From Aaosphaeria pasadenensis (Eukaryota > Ascomycota > Dothideomycetes > Pleosporales), in contig JAKLMB010000006.1 in the NCBI GenBank assembly GCA_022813625.1, positions 1,054,001-1,118,000 on the forward strand: DNA of 64,000 nt. Reading direction: 5' to 3'. Within the stretch, counting starts at the first letter, position 1. Each line of letters starts with the position of its first letter. This document shows positions 21,369 through 32,330 of the stretch, piece by piece. The notes beneath the pieces are model-generated. The model saw only the letters and a program-made list of their open reading frames with translations, made no database searches and was not told the DNA's origin. The position numbers and the translations under genes were made by a program.

Positions 21369-22865
21369 ATGGAGGGCTCATCAGATCAGCACTTCAGATT
21401 CCTGGATCTTCCGCAGGAGATTCGAACATTCATCTACCAACACCTGCTCTGCGACTTTGACGAGCCGGCTCCAGCAGGGCTGAAAGGACAGCCCATGAAA
21501 TACAACACTAATTCAGCGTCAATATCTTCCGTATCACGCTCAGTGGATACCAGTATCCTTCGCGTAAGCAAGCAAATTTACGCCGAAGCATATGATGTTA
21601 TGTTCAAGAGCAACAAGTTTGTCCATATCGAGACCTACGGCATTCCTCTTTCGCTTGCACTTCTCTTGTCTGAATTTCCTGTCGTCACTATGGATCGAGC
21701 ATGTGCCCAGCGCTTCGGTGGCTACTTTATGCGGCTTGTCATGAGGTCAAATAGGTTCAATTCACTCGATGACTCAAGTGACGATGAAGAACAGGACTCG
21801 AATGACGATGAAGAACAGCACTCGAGTGACGATGAAGAACAGGAATCGACAGCTGCTATAGAGAATTCCGGAACACCCACCGAAGAAACTTTCCAGAACC
21901 CATTCTTTTCGTTCGTAATACTTGGGCGCGACTGGCCGAAATTCTGCAAAGTAATAGAACTATCGGATTCCCTCTACCTGACAGAAGTGTTCAACCGAGC
22001 TACCGATCCAGTCACCTTGACCATCAACCCGTGCAGTGATCGGAAGGAAAACGAAGGCCTGAGCCATATCTTCACACTCCACACTCAAAAGGCTCTCCTC
22101 GACCCACTGCGTTCGCTTCACAACTTTCAAAACTTCAAGATCCTCGGCCAGGTGGATGAAGAGCTCGCAGCAGACGTCACATCGTCTCTATCCACACAGA
22201 ACCCCCAAGATCCCGATAACATCATAAGCAACGTCCGCTTCTTCAACAACGCGGGAGCACGCGTCCAAGGCCTCCAAGAATGGCCCGACACCGGCCCCTG
22301 GGACACCGGCCCCTGGGACGCCGCCTTCCACATGGTCCAATACACCAACCTCTACCTCGACAAGCTGTGCGAATCCGCGGGCATCGACTTCCTGAACCCC
22401 ATGGCCGAACTCAACTTCGCCGTCTGCGCAAACTTGATGCTGCGCGTGCTCCACAGCATCATCGCCCTCCGGTCGCCGCCCAACGACTTCGTGGAACTGG
22501 TGGCGCCGGCCGTGGCGCAGAACGTCTTCTACCAGCTGAAGTCGTCGTTCGACTCGTACAACCGGTTCGCGGGCGAGACGATGCTGGAACTGGCGCATGC
22601 GGGCGCGACGTGGAAGCCCAGCCACGTGCAGACGGCGCAGGTGGAGTACAGGTTCGCGATGTTTCTGAGGATCACGAAGCAGAGAGACGATATTGAGACT
22701 GCGAAGACGGCAATTGCGTCGGCGTTGTCGAAGACGCCGGGGGATGAGCAGATGCAGAGGGAGCAGGAGCTGATATCGGAGTGGGAGAATGGGGAGTCGA
22801 CGGAGTCGAAGGTTGAGGATATTGATGACCTGAAGCCCTTCGTTACGGCTGATCCAGAGGAGTAA
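21369..22865 (+). CDS. F-box-like protein with acidic repeat
   Basis: Single exon of 498 residues. The N-terminus FRFLDLPQEIRTFIYQHLL matches the short F-box-like start common in large, fast-evolving fungal families that probably recruit SCF ubiquitin ligase. A central acidic linker has three tandem 8-residue units of the form DDEEQ(D/H/E)S(N/S/T), encoded by 24-bp repeats. The C-terminal half is helical, and its codons are markedly more GC-rich from 22200 onwards than in the first half. The start at 21369 is the first ATG of the frame. It is convergent with whatever lies on the minus strand at 22.9-23.3 kb. The target is unknown. An F-box call from the N-terminal motif alone is moderately secure. 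Confidence 0.75.
   Translation: MEGSSDQHFRFLDLPQEIRTFIYQHLLCDFDEPAPAGLKGQPMKYNTNSASISSVSRSVDTSILRVSKQIYAEAYDVMFKSNKFVHIETYGIPLSLALLLSEFPVVTMDRACAQRFGGYFMRLVMRSNRFNSLDDSSDDEEQDSNDDEEQHSSDDEEQESTAAIENSGTPTEETFQNPFFSFVILGRDWPKFCKVIELSDSLYLTEVFNRATDPVTLTINPCSDRKENEGLSHIFTLHTQKALLDPLRSLHNFQNFKILGQVDEELAADVTSSLSTQNPQDPDNIISNVRFFNNAGARVQGLQEWPDTGPWDTGPWDAAFHMVQYTNLYLDKLCESAGIDFLNPMAELNFAVCANLMLRVLHSIIALRSPPNDFVELVAPAVAQNVFYQLKSSFDSYNRFAGETMLELAHAGATWKPSHVQTAQVEYRFAMFLRITKQRDDIETAKTAIASALSKTPGDEQMQREQELISEWENGESTESKVEDIDDLKPFVTADPEE
21780..21851 (+). repeat. 24-bp coding minisatellite, three copies
   Basis: Three head-to-tail 24-bp units (GACGATGAAGAACAG followed by nine variable bases) encode acidic octapeptides in the linker of the F-box-like protein. 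Copy number probably varies between strains. Confidence 0.9.
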
Positions 22866-23518
22866 TTTGCGAAGTCGTTCATCGAAATATACTATTGCAA
22901 ATATTGGTAGATAGATTTCTTTTTATTTCGGTTGGTCTGTTGTTTAAATCTGATATATAGATACCTTTCCATAGTGGCTTGCTCGAGGTAGATATCTGGT
23001 AGCAAACTTGCTCTATAAGTAAGAACATCATCCACAGTCAGTCTGGGCTCATCTGTTCGTGAAACCTCAGCATTCGTCCCAGTAGATCCCTCGGTCCCCA
23101 TTATAGATTTCCTTCAACGCGGCATTCTTCAAAATCGCCGCCCAGTCCATGTGCGACCTGTCTCCTGAACTATCCTCGTTCTCACGCGGACACCCAAAGC
23201 AAACATTCTCAGCCCTCTCCCCCCGGCCCGCGACTGTTGGTTGGAGACTCGCACTCGCGACGCCGTCCCTCACTTGGACGAGGATGAATTGCTTGAGGCC
23301 GCTGATGTGGGCTCATTATTTGTGCATTCGTGATTCTCATTCGCAACTTTCCGCAGATCATGAGTACGTTGTCACGTGTACTATATGTGCCATGACTCCC
23401 GTATCTTGTGTGTCTCTGTAATCAAGCTCACAGTCCTGATATCGACAAGCACTCCGTGATCCCCGGGATCAGGGCGTGTCCGCCTCTTATAATTCCAGAG
23501 CGTGGGTTTCCATCCTCT
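22866..23518 (-). other. Unresolved minus-strand coding remnant
   Basis: Two overlapping minus-strand frames (22892-23101 and 23067-23273) are open but lack clear start codons or matched splice sites. One reads through HMDWAAILKNAALKEIYNGD, which looks protein-like. A candidate donor (CCAAGTGAGG) lies near 23276. I cannot assemble a full gene. It may be a small spliced gene or a relic. Confidence 0.25.
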
Positions 23519-23767
23519 TCAATAGTCCAGTGATTTGTCCTTGAAGGCAGAGCGGCGATAGCTGGTTGTGCTGCTTGTGGTGAGGGTGGTTCCGTTGCTT
23601 CTGATCGAGGATGCCGATGACGACAATGTTGCGTCTCTGCTCTTTGATGAAAGAGTTCTTCCTTCGATTGTGTTAGGGATTTCGTTGTTGCTGGGCTTCT
23701 TCTTGAATAGTACTGCGATCTCCTTGTGCCAGTCGCGGCGGTGCTGGGAGAATGGCGGTGTAGGCAT
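23519..23767 (-). CDS. Small hypothetical protein
   Basis: Open frame of 82 residues starting MPTPPFSQHRRDWHKEIAVL and continuing with a basic patch (FKKKPSNNE) and a Ser/Thr-rich tail. No known domain, signal peptide or membrane segment is present. Its composition resembles short regulatory proteins, and a W-x-K-E-I-x-x-L-F helix would be amphipathic. It is isolated from its neighbours, and I recognise no homologue. It could be spurious. Confidence 0.4.
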   Translation of the reverse strand: MPTPPFSQHRRDWHKEIAVLFKKKPSNNEIPNTIEGRTLSSKSRDATLSSSASSIRSNGTTLTTSSTTSYRRSAFKDKSLDY

Positions 23768-24470
23768 TGTTTGGATTTTGGATTTTGGATTTTGGCTTTT
23801 CAACTGGTTACTTTGGGCTGTTGGAAATTGAACTGGAGTTGGAAGCGGGAAAATATGGACAAAAGCGGTAATTCCTTGGTAAGGTGATCTTGCAAGAGAC
23901 GATGGACCGGAAGTGTCAATTAAGTGTCAACCGAGTAGAATCAGTGCTACGCAACGCGTGATAGTATGATGCGGAGATGATGTGGGGAAACAGTGGAGAA
24001 AACAATCAAGAGATGTGGCTACGTCAAGACTACAGAATCAGACGGGAAAAATACTATAGGGAAACCGGGGGAATGACGATTAGATATATATGACATGTTC
24101 CCACCGATCGCTGCCGTGACATGGGCAAGGTAAGCTTTTTCAACCGCGGGTAGATTCGGGTGCGATTTCCGAGGCCGGAACGGGGGTTTTGCTAAGATCA
24201 TTAGTACAGAAGCGTTGTAGATGGACATCATGGTTCTAACATATATACTTGCGTACGATGATATGCGTTTCTATAAATATAAATAGGTCATGGATGGACG
24301 TGACATGGCTGGTTATGCGGGTCTTGCTAACTCAAGGAATGTCTATACGAAACCTAGCACTACGTCCCACACTATATGATGTATCATATGACATCGAATC
24401 TAGGGCTACTGACCGCATACTGTATACTACTCTCATTCATTGCAACAAATATGAGTTCAACACGCATAGC
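23768..24470. other. Intergenic region
   Basis: It carries a short triplicated TTTTGGAT word just before 23800 and is otherwise featureless. It ends at the stop of the six-exon membrane protein. No gene is supported. Confidence 0.5.
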
Positions 24471-26741
24471 CTATGTCCTACCACTAGGTGCTTTCTCCCC
24501 TTCTATGCGGAATATTTCGGCTCCGTCTTCTCTATGCTCAATAAGCTTGATATTTGTCGCTGCAATCTTCTTCGCATTGGATGGCGAACGAACACTAAAC
24601 AGTGTAGTGAGTTCTGGGCTTTGCATGGTCCGGCTGATGGATGAAAAGTGCTTGTCATGGCTGGAAGTTTGGGTATACAAGGCGAAAACACCGGCGAGAA
24701 CGGTGACAAGACATGCGATGATAGAACAACTGCAGTAATTTAGTGTCCTGAAACAGTAGAAAAAGTTGTGAAAGTAGCCGGGGACGCAAAATATTGTGCC
24801 ATGCTAGGCTTTTAGAAATAGGTAGATGAAAGTTGTCTTTACCTGTACGCAATGAACAGATTTTGTGGCTCGTAGGTATATTTGTTTACCCAGAGAGTCG
24901 AATTGGCCAGAGCCGGCACCTTTTTACTGTTTCTTAATCTGAGCATTTGATGATACACGTTGGTCTTTGGCTTAAGGCGTGACTCACCAGAATCTCGGCA
25001 TGCTCATCAAACTCCATGATGCATTCAGCGAGATTTCCTCAATGAGGGTGATCAAGCTCTTGTCTTGGGCGACAAGGTCGGCCTCTGCTCCACCCAGCTT
25101 CCATGCTGCACTTACTTTCGAGAAGTCACTAGCCGCCCCCAAGACTGTCTGGTCGAGCCTCGTCTCCCACTTCATGACATGTTGTTTTGTAAATAAATGC
25201 GGGCCTGGCTGTCGTAGCTCTGCGGACGTCACCAATCCGTCTAGCAAGGTGTGAAGCGACATGAAAAAGGAGCGATAGTTCGATAGTGCGTGATCTGCAT
25301 CGTCGGAGGTAGAACCCCAAGCAATTTCACTATCAACACCATCTGTGACGAACTCCAAGTCGTGAATAGCGTTGGCTCGCAGCGTTTGTACACCATTCAC
25401 AAAGGTAACGTTCGTAATCACTGATGCGTTCCGAAGCGTACAGGTGTAATAATCAGCATTATAGGGTCCTGAAATTCCCCCAAAGGTCATGTTGTTTGGT
25501 GGATTGGCAATGGCGATCCAGTATTCTGCTGGCGATAAGGGCTGCTCTGCGGCGACACTGAAATTGCCTATCATGCTTATATTGCCCATCATGTCCGCAT
25601 GGTTCAAGTCAGCGCCCGGAGCCCGTGCGCCATAGTAGCCAACTTGGTACAACGTTCTATAGACATCGACTCCGGCGCCACTGGCCTCTGTTTGGTTCAC
25701 TTCTGTAGCTTCGAAAGTCAAATTGTGTGGATGGGATGCGGTGATTTCAAAATCCTTGCCGTCCAGTTGACTTTCAATAGCTTCTTTAAAGGCAGCTTCA
25801 GCTGTCCACAAACGGACACTATTGTTACTTGGCATGCATCGAACGAGAGGAACAATGATATCTACCATATATGTCACGTTGTGTAGCCCTTCTGGGGCAT
25901 CCAGCCTAAGCAGTTCTCCAGTACTTGCTAGAATGTTGAACATCTGATTGATCTTACTCGACGGTCTCGTGAAAGGGGCATATATCCCATTCGTTTCTGA
26001 GTCTGATGCACTGATAGATGGAGAGTTAACCCATAGAGTTTGTGTTGTAATACTGGGTTTCGAAGTTATTCCTAAAGTCGCTGGCGTGACCAAAGACGAT
26101 AGAGGTAAGGACCTAGATAATCATCTTAGTCTTGGTTGATCTTGCGGGTTTTTTTTGCAAAGTGAAAAAGAAATAAGGACAAACCAAAATATGACCATGA
26201 TCGCTGCCACAACTGGGAACCTCAGAAACAAGTTTGGATTAAGAAGCATGAATACGTTCCGATCAACAGCGAATGCAGCATCAATGGAAACTATTGCGTT
26301 GGCACGTTGCCTGCAGCGTCGCCATAGCCACTGGACATATGCTACTCCAGTCGCATTTGCAAGACAGATTTGAACAAGGAAAGCAAATCCGGTACCGATT
26401 CTGAAATCATTAGTAAATGTTGAAAGAGATCTAGGAGACATACCTTATCGGCCATTGTTGTCGAGCAGTGGAACCGACAATTTTATCGTTAAGGCTTGTG
26501 TAATAGCAGTGATGCGCGACGGCGAAGATAATGCCGGCGATGAAAGAACTTATCATCAACGTGAGGGTCACCCAAGAACGAGACTTATGTCCTTTAGTAT
26601 CTTTACCTACCGTTGTAGGGTGCGTTAGTGGAATCACTTTGGTGCTTGAGAAAGTGAGGTGGTACCTATCGGTTGACCTCCTCTGTCAGGGCTCTCCTCT
26701 GGCATGTCATCAACAGGTGAGTACCTCTGTGGACTTTGCAT
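24471..26741 (-). CDS. Fungal multi-pass membrane protein, six exons
   Basis: Exons 26741-26666, 26606-26444, 26400-26185, 26112-24988, 24926-24843 and 24729-24471 encode 640 residues in perfect phase. Introns are 59, 43, 72, 61 and 113 nt. Three hydrophobic segments cluster near the N-terminus (around WVTLTLMISSFIAGIIF, FAFLVQICLANATGVAY and VVAAIMVIFWSLPLSSL). They are followed by a large N-glycosylation-rich extracytoplasmic domain (many N-x-S/T sites) and a final membrane span (IIACLVTVLAGVFALY). A short cytosolic tail with SRTMQSPELTTLF closes the protein. This layout is that of a large family of filamentous-fungal proteins often mislabelled 'formylmethionine deformylase-like'; the biochemical role is unknown. 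The start at 26741 is the ATG nearest the splice donor. An in-frame ATG at 26876 would add 45 residues. Confidence 0.85.
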
Positions 26742-27329
26742 GGCTTTTCCTGATCTGTACCTCAAACAATTATCAACTGCAATGCATTGGAGATGTCGTG
26801 GAGTAGGAATCATCAGAGAAGGGCTGTGTTGTACCTTGGTAATCATTATACGACCTTGGCCCCCCTGATAATGCAAGAAGGCAACTTCAACAATTTAATA
26901 TATCCGTCTTGGCCAAAACGTCTACAATATTGCACTGCCTCGATCCATTGGCTCGCGTGATTGGCTCATGCATGCCTCACTTTTGCCTTTTACGTTGTTC
27001 TGTTTTCGGTCAGAACAAAACATAGATTAAATATTCACATGTTCTACCAATAGCTCTGAGACACTCTTCCAATGCTTAAACGCGTGAGTGCATTTTGGTG
27101 CGGAGGGTTCACATCGGGGCATTGTGTAAATTCTTATCAGAGAGCGCGCTGAGTATCTACTGATATGTCCCAGTGATTGCGAGAGTCCGTCCATCTTCTG
27201 GAGAGGAATTTGCTGTGCTTGCTGAGACCACATGAACACTTCCAGTCCAACTTGATAATGATCTCATCGTTTGAAGGTCTGTTTCAAGTAATTAGATAAG
27301 ATAGAGGATATTCAACCGAAATGAGCCCT
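26742..27329. other. Intergenic region
   Basis: This lies between the membrane protein and the decayed phosphotransferase-like gene. No domain-bearing frame is present. It could contain a longer N-terminus of the membrane protein up to 26876. Confidence 0.45.
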
Positions 27330-28381
27330 TCAGCTATTCTTCTGTTCTGTTTTGTTCTGCCTGATTTGATCTGGTTGCGGAAGTTTCCCAAGTTCAATTA
27401 ACTCGTGTAATTCTGCCTTGTCACCCCAATTATGACAGCATTCGGCGTACTCAACGGCGAGGAAGCGCTGTATCAAATGGGCTGTATCGTCACTCCGCGC
27501 ACTGTACACATCGCGGTCCAGCGTCCCGGTCCAATTCTCCATTCCCGCTGGGTAAAACCCTGCATACTCCGAGTCTATCAAAGCCTTAGCCTGTAGTGTA
27601 ACTCGGTCCATGATGATGTTATGAGCCGCAAGGTCACCGTGCTGGAAGACATATTCAGGTTGCTCAGAGGTAGAGTGCTCCAGGACTGCTTTCCTCTCCA
27701 CGGAGGTTGAGCGTCAGGGCTCAGCCAGCTGGGTGGCATAACAAAACCATCAATGCCACGGGTGCGTGATGTTAACTTCGTGAGCTGGGGAAGGACTGTG
27801 TGCAAGATAAAATGCACGGTATTAGAATGAGCTGTGTCTGAACATGTTTGGCACGGCGTTGCGGTCGTATGCTTCTTCCCTTCTGGCATTGAGCAACTTC
27901 TACGAGAAAACGAGCTGAGAGTGGGACCCTCAATGTACTCTGTAATCAAATACCGGCGTCCGTCTGGATGCGATCCGTGGTCGAGTAGGCGTGGAGCAGG
28001 TATACTAGTCTCCCGCGAAACAAATTTCAAAGCTCTAGCCTCGTTCGTGATACGTTCGTGATTCCTGTCTGAGGTTATCATTTGCGCAATGTTAAGTAAT
28101 CCCTTCCCCAACTTCACCAGGAGAGTATGAATGGTCATTACCAGCTTCTACGCCATTCACGGACTGTGCCATCCTTACGTTTGATGAAGAATGGAAGTCG
28201 AGAAGTTTTCTTAAAGAATTTGTCGTCATATTCATACGTAGTGTCGCAGGTCATGAAGAATTCGTGATCTGCCTCTAGTTAGCAGCGTTCTGATATTCAT
28301 TTGGAAAGCGTACTTCCCACTCTGTGCCTTCATCCTGCGAATGTAATCTTCTTCTGACTCGACTGTGGGCAAATCGTCCAT
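27330..28381 (-). pseudogene. Aminoglycoside-phosphotransferase-like gene, broken
   Basis: Reading from 28381 downwards, fragments of a fungal APH/choline-kinase-fold protein appear in order: MDDLPTVESEEDYIRR; then FFIKRKDGTVREWRRSW; then ERITNEARALKFVSRE-TSIPAPRLLDHG with YLITEYIEGP; then, in another frame, VFQHGDLAAHNIIMD (the HGDxxxxN catalytic loop) and IDSEYAGFYP. The second catalytic motif has Ser where the family normally has Trp (DSE for DWE). The frames do not join. Neither plausible intron near 28300 or 28140 keeps phase, and a one-base shift lies at about 27690-27720 with no splice sites. I read this as a decayed gene. A wrong base call or unusual splicing could rescue part of it. 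No restored sequence is offered. Confidence 0.6.
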
Positions 28382-28790
28382 CGTTAGTTTCGACGTATCT
28401 GTGACGTCTGGTCAGCTTCATGCACCGCTCGAATAGGCGTGGTAAAAATGAGCGAGCCGGGCGTAATTACGAAGAGAATGCCACTTTGAACCTACCAAAG
28501 TTGATGTCTGCAGTACTTCGTACTAAGTAGTTGATATTTGAAAGGGTTCTTTAAGAGAAGTGCGGGGCACTCACGCATTTGGTTGTTGGTGGTACAGATG
28601 CAAGTGGCTCATCAGCTGTGAAGCACAAAGATCATGATTGGTACAGGTATTGTTCTGTTAGTAACTCTGTCTCATCTAATGCCCTTAAGAAGGATCAATT
28701 ATATATTACAATATAGCACTCATCATTATACAATATTGTCGTCATATTAACTTATAAAATCGCAGCCCCGCCCCACAAGCTGTGCCTCTC
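28382..28790. other. Intergenic region
   Basis: A short AT-rich stretch between the phosphotransferase relic and the multicopper oxidase stop. No gene is seen. Confidence 0.45.
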
Positions 28791-30698
28791 TCAATTTCTA
28801 TACTGGCTCGGTACCTCAGGCCACTCATCAACGCCATCCAAGATCGCAACTGACATTCCACCATTCAAATGGGACTGGATATGGCAATGCAACAAGAACG
28901 CTCCGGGATTAGTCACATGATATCTGATTGCCAGCCATGTAGGCCCGGTCGCAGAAGGCGGAGTGACGAAGCCATCTCGATAAGCTGGTGCTACGAGATT
29001 GAATGCTTCTGGAATAGCCACCGAAGCTTGCGCGACTGACGTCCAATTAAAAGGTCCCTCGCCAGCACCAAGGACAAAACCTTTGTTTCCGTGTTTGTGA
29101 ATCGGATGTGGTGGCTGTCCGGGAGTCGGCACGGTGAATACGATATCCACCCAGGTGTTGTTCTTCGTTGTGAGAGTATGATTAGGGAGTGATATGGTGT
29201 TGGGGTCTTGGTAAAGGAAAGGTGTCTCAACATCCTCGTGGTTGTTTTCGAATGGAGTGCCGTTGAGTGCCCAGGTGTAGGAATTTCCCACTGTCTGCAA
29301 GGTCAAAACAAATGTTTGGTCTGCTTCAGGTGCAGGCTGGGGAAATTGAGGTGGGAAAGACGTTACTCCGACGTGGTCGAGAATAGTAGTAGAATTTTCA
29401 GAAATGAGCGCTCCGATTTTGTTGATGTATGGTGTGGAGCTGATGGTGTACGTTTCTTCTTCTGTAGTGTTCTGATACCCTTCGTAACCATCATAGGTAA
29501 GAACAGCAGTTGTATCCAGAAGCTGGGCGAGCGCAACTGATGCGACACGAATACCATAAATGGCAGGGGTCTTGTCAAGCTGAATGAAGACAGAGTACCG
29601 ATCACCATTGACAAGGGAAAGGGCTTCTACTTCCAATGGCTCGATGTAATGGCCATCAACAGCATACACCCACATTGGATGCTCGTCAATACTGAAGGCG
29701 AACGTATCAATACCTGCCGCAGAAATGATGTCCAGAGCAAGCCACTTATCGCCGGGATTGGCCTTGATCACCTCTACCGACCCTTCGGTAGGCGTGCATG
29801 TTTCAAAAACTTCTTTAGGTAGAGCATCAATGTTTACTCCAGTGGCTTGGCCGCCAGCCAGCAGAACAGGGAAGATCTTTGGTGGTAAACATCTGTTCAT
29901 GTTAGCCAAAGAACCCATGTATCATTGGATTTGAATACCCTTTATCCGTCATAGTAAGGTTAAGTTCCTTTAGTAGAGGTGCAATGGCAGGACTTGTGAA
30001 TGCTGAAATGTCCTCTCGCGACCAACAGTTCACCGCACCCTTTCCATTCAGCAGGATAGAATCCATGCAGATAGAGCTTTCAATACCGGAAGCTAATTGC
30101 AAGTCCCATGTATGTTTCGAATCTGTGTGCCGCCAGTCGGATACAACTAACGGGGTGACCTTGGACTCTGCGGCTTCGAGAAGCTCGACCTCTGCAGGGG
30201 CGATCTTTTCAAATGGCTTCGCGATTCCAGACTTTGGCTTTATGATTATTGGACCATAGCAGCCGTCTTCAATCTGGCCTCTACTATGTGCGTGATAGAA
30301 GTAGGAACCATACTGGTGTGCATGCCATTTGTAGGTATAGCTTTCGCCCGGCTGGATCGGACGTTGAGTGAATCCAGGTACTCCATCCGCCCAAGGAGTG
30401 TTCAATTGTTCAATTCCTAGAAACGATGAGCATCGGACTGGTGTGCATACGAGTGAATGGCCATACCATGAGCGTGTATCGAGGTGTTAAAGGGCATCTT
30501 GTTAACAACAGTAATCTCGACCCAGTCATCCTGATTTGCTTCAATTGTCGGTCCCGGAAATTGACCATTGATGAAGATCATGTCTCTTTCAAACCCATCT
30601 GGGGCACCACGCTCCCATGTCAACTCCAACGTATTTTGACATGAAGTAGAGAAAGCGACAGCCGCGAGGCTAAGCAAAACAGCAGGTAATGAGAGCAT
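28791..30698 (-). CDS. Secreted multicopper oxidase (Fet3/abr1-like)
   Basis: Exons 30698-30467, 30416-29939 and 29892-28791 encode 603 residues. Introns are 50 and 46 nt. A signal peptide (MLSLPAVLLSLAAVAFS) precedes three cupredoxin domains. Copper-binding motifs are visible: HAHG (usually HWHG in laccases), WHAHQYGSYFYHAH, HPIHKHG near the C-terminus, and the type-1/type-3 cluster HCHIQSHLNGGM. There is no C-terminal membrane span, so it is unlike Fet3 itself. The overall pattern (GIEQLNTPWADGVPG, WHAHQYGSYFYHAHSRGQ) is closest to ascomycete conidial-pigment oxidases of the abr1/brown1 type. It would oxidise phenolics or metal ions with four-electron reduction of oxygen. No melanin cluster is visible around it. 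Many glycosylation sites support secretion. Confidence 0.92.
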
Positions 30699-32330
30699 GA
30701 TTTGAAAGTGATAAAATCTCCCAGTTGAAAAGCTCCTATCCCACTGCAAGGCAGCACTATGAGCAAAGTGCTGGCGCATGCAAAATTTAAGTACCAGCAG
30801 TTCATGATGCAGGCCGAGCATGACGAAGGACTAATTTTCAGCTGGCTCGTGGCGTAGAGTTGTTGTTTACTTTATTGTGGGCCTAAATGCAGCTTTACTT
30901 AGAATCGTAGATATTAGTCTTGGTTGCTGACGGAAAACGTGCCTGTCAAACCCAAAGAAGACTAGAGTAACAGCCTCGGGTCATGATCAAGTGAAGAAGT
31001 GGAGGCCAACTTGTCTAGATTGAGTGCTATGAAGAAGATTGACACCTGGAGATGTTGTTCCTGTACATAGCGTACCTGCTTCGCTCGTATACCGATCCTA
31101 AAGTTCATCAGCGCGAGACACCTCTGGTCTGGTATTGGTCGCTTATTGAGATGATGTGCATAAGGCTTCCCACAAATGGCAAATGTACCAACTATGGTGC
31201 GAGATGTTGCCGTGCCACATTTCAAAGGGGCGTTAGTTTTCGTGCATCTGATATAAGCGCTTCGTGCGTTGGCATTCATAGGGCTGCTGCGCAGTCCAAC
31301 GTGAAATTGCACCGTCTGCCGCTTCATATTTCAACCTAAATGAGAAAGCAAGTTACATTCGACTTCTCATCGCTGAAAAAGAGGTTCATAATTCATTCAT
31401 AGAAATGCATAATGATAAATATTTATTAAGGTTAGCAATTGAACAAATGCTCATGGGGAAAGTTGCGTTGGATGTACGAACGGGGAATGGGTCTATGGAA
31501 GACTAGCTGCGGATGACAGGCGGCTTGGACCCCAAAGCAAAAGCACTGCCCTCCTAGTCTTATACAACCACGGAGTTTTGTCATAATTTTTAAGAATAGC
31601 AAACCAAGAACCTGGCCATGGGCAATCAGGCTGTCCATCATTGGATCTGGGCTGGCGTCATATGGGTAATATTCTTTCCGGGTATCTGATTATTGCATGT
31701 CAAGATTTTTACCCTGTACTGACTGGTGGACTTATCGAAAACCCTCTTAGTGAATGGTATCTTGCTTGGGGTTGATTAATGCACCCCCAACTACTCACTG
31801 GCGTTATTTCATTTCCCTCCTGGTCTCGACACATGTTCGTCTACCGAAAGGGCATTGTTAAGTGCTACAGAGGTGTAGCAGCTTACATTCTACAAGACCC
31901 TCTTACGCAAACGACCACCGCTTCTTTGTGCGTTCTCCAACCTTTGTTATTGCCATCTGTTGTCTCAGAGAAATCTCTAAAACTAAACTATATTATTGGG
32001 GAACTAGGTGATTGCAATTATTTACCACAGTATGCTGCTGAGCATCGTTTGTTGGTGAAATCACTTCGTGTTTACCATTTCCCCTTCTTCCCTAACGAAG
32101 ATGGTATCGTGTATGTACTTCTCCTCCCTCTTCTCACTTATAAGTCTAAGATTGTGTCTATGCAATGTTAACTATTGCACAGTATCTGAACGCCATATTT
32201 ATAATCTCACATATTTCCCCGTCTTGGTTAACTCATCTGCAGCAACTGGCTAGTAAGGAAGTTAACTCTCTTTCGCAACTAGCAGACTCACAACCAACCA
32301 AAACATCCAGATCATTCGAAAATCCGCATT
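30699..32330. other. Intergenic region
   Basis: About 1.6 kb between divergent genes. It is AT-rich around 31.35-31.45 kb. Several frames of about 60-130 codons exist on both strands, but none shows a domain, splice structure or sensible composition. No gene is supported. Confidence 0.5.

Noticed and set aside
24471..30698. Possible secondary-metabolite cluster (membrane protein, phosphotransferase relic, oxidase)
   Set aside because: There is no core enzyme (polyketide synthase, NRPS, terpene cyclase), no pathway regulator, and the MFS gene is 5 kb away beyond an unrelated nuclear-type gene.
30962..31327. A 121-codon minus-strand frame upstream of the multicopper oxidase
   Set aside because: The composition is cysteine-scattered and no domain, splice sites or signal peptide are visible. 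An overlapping frame on the other strand is of similar length.
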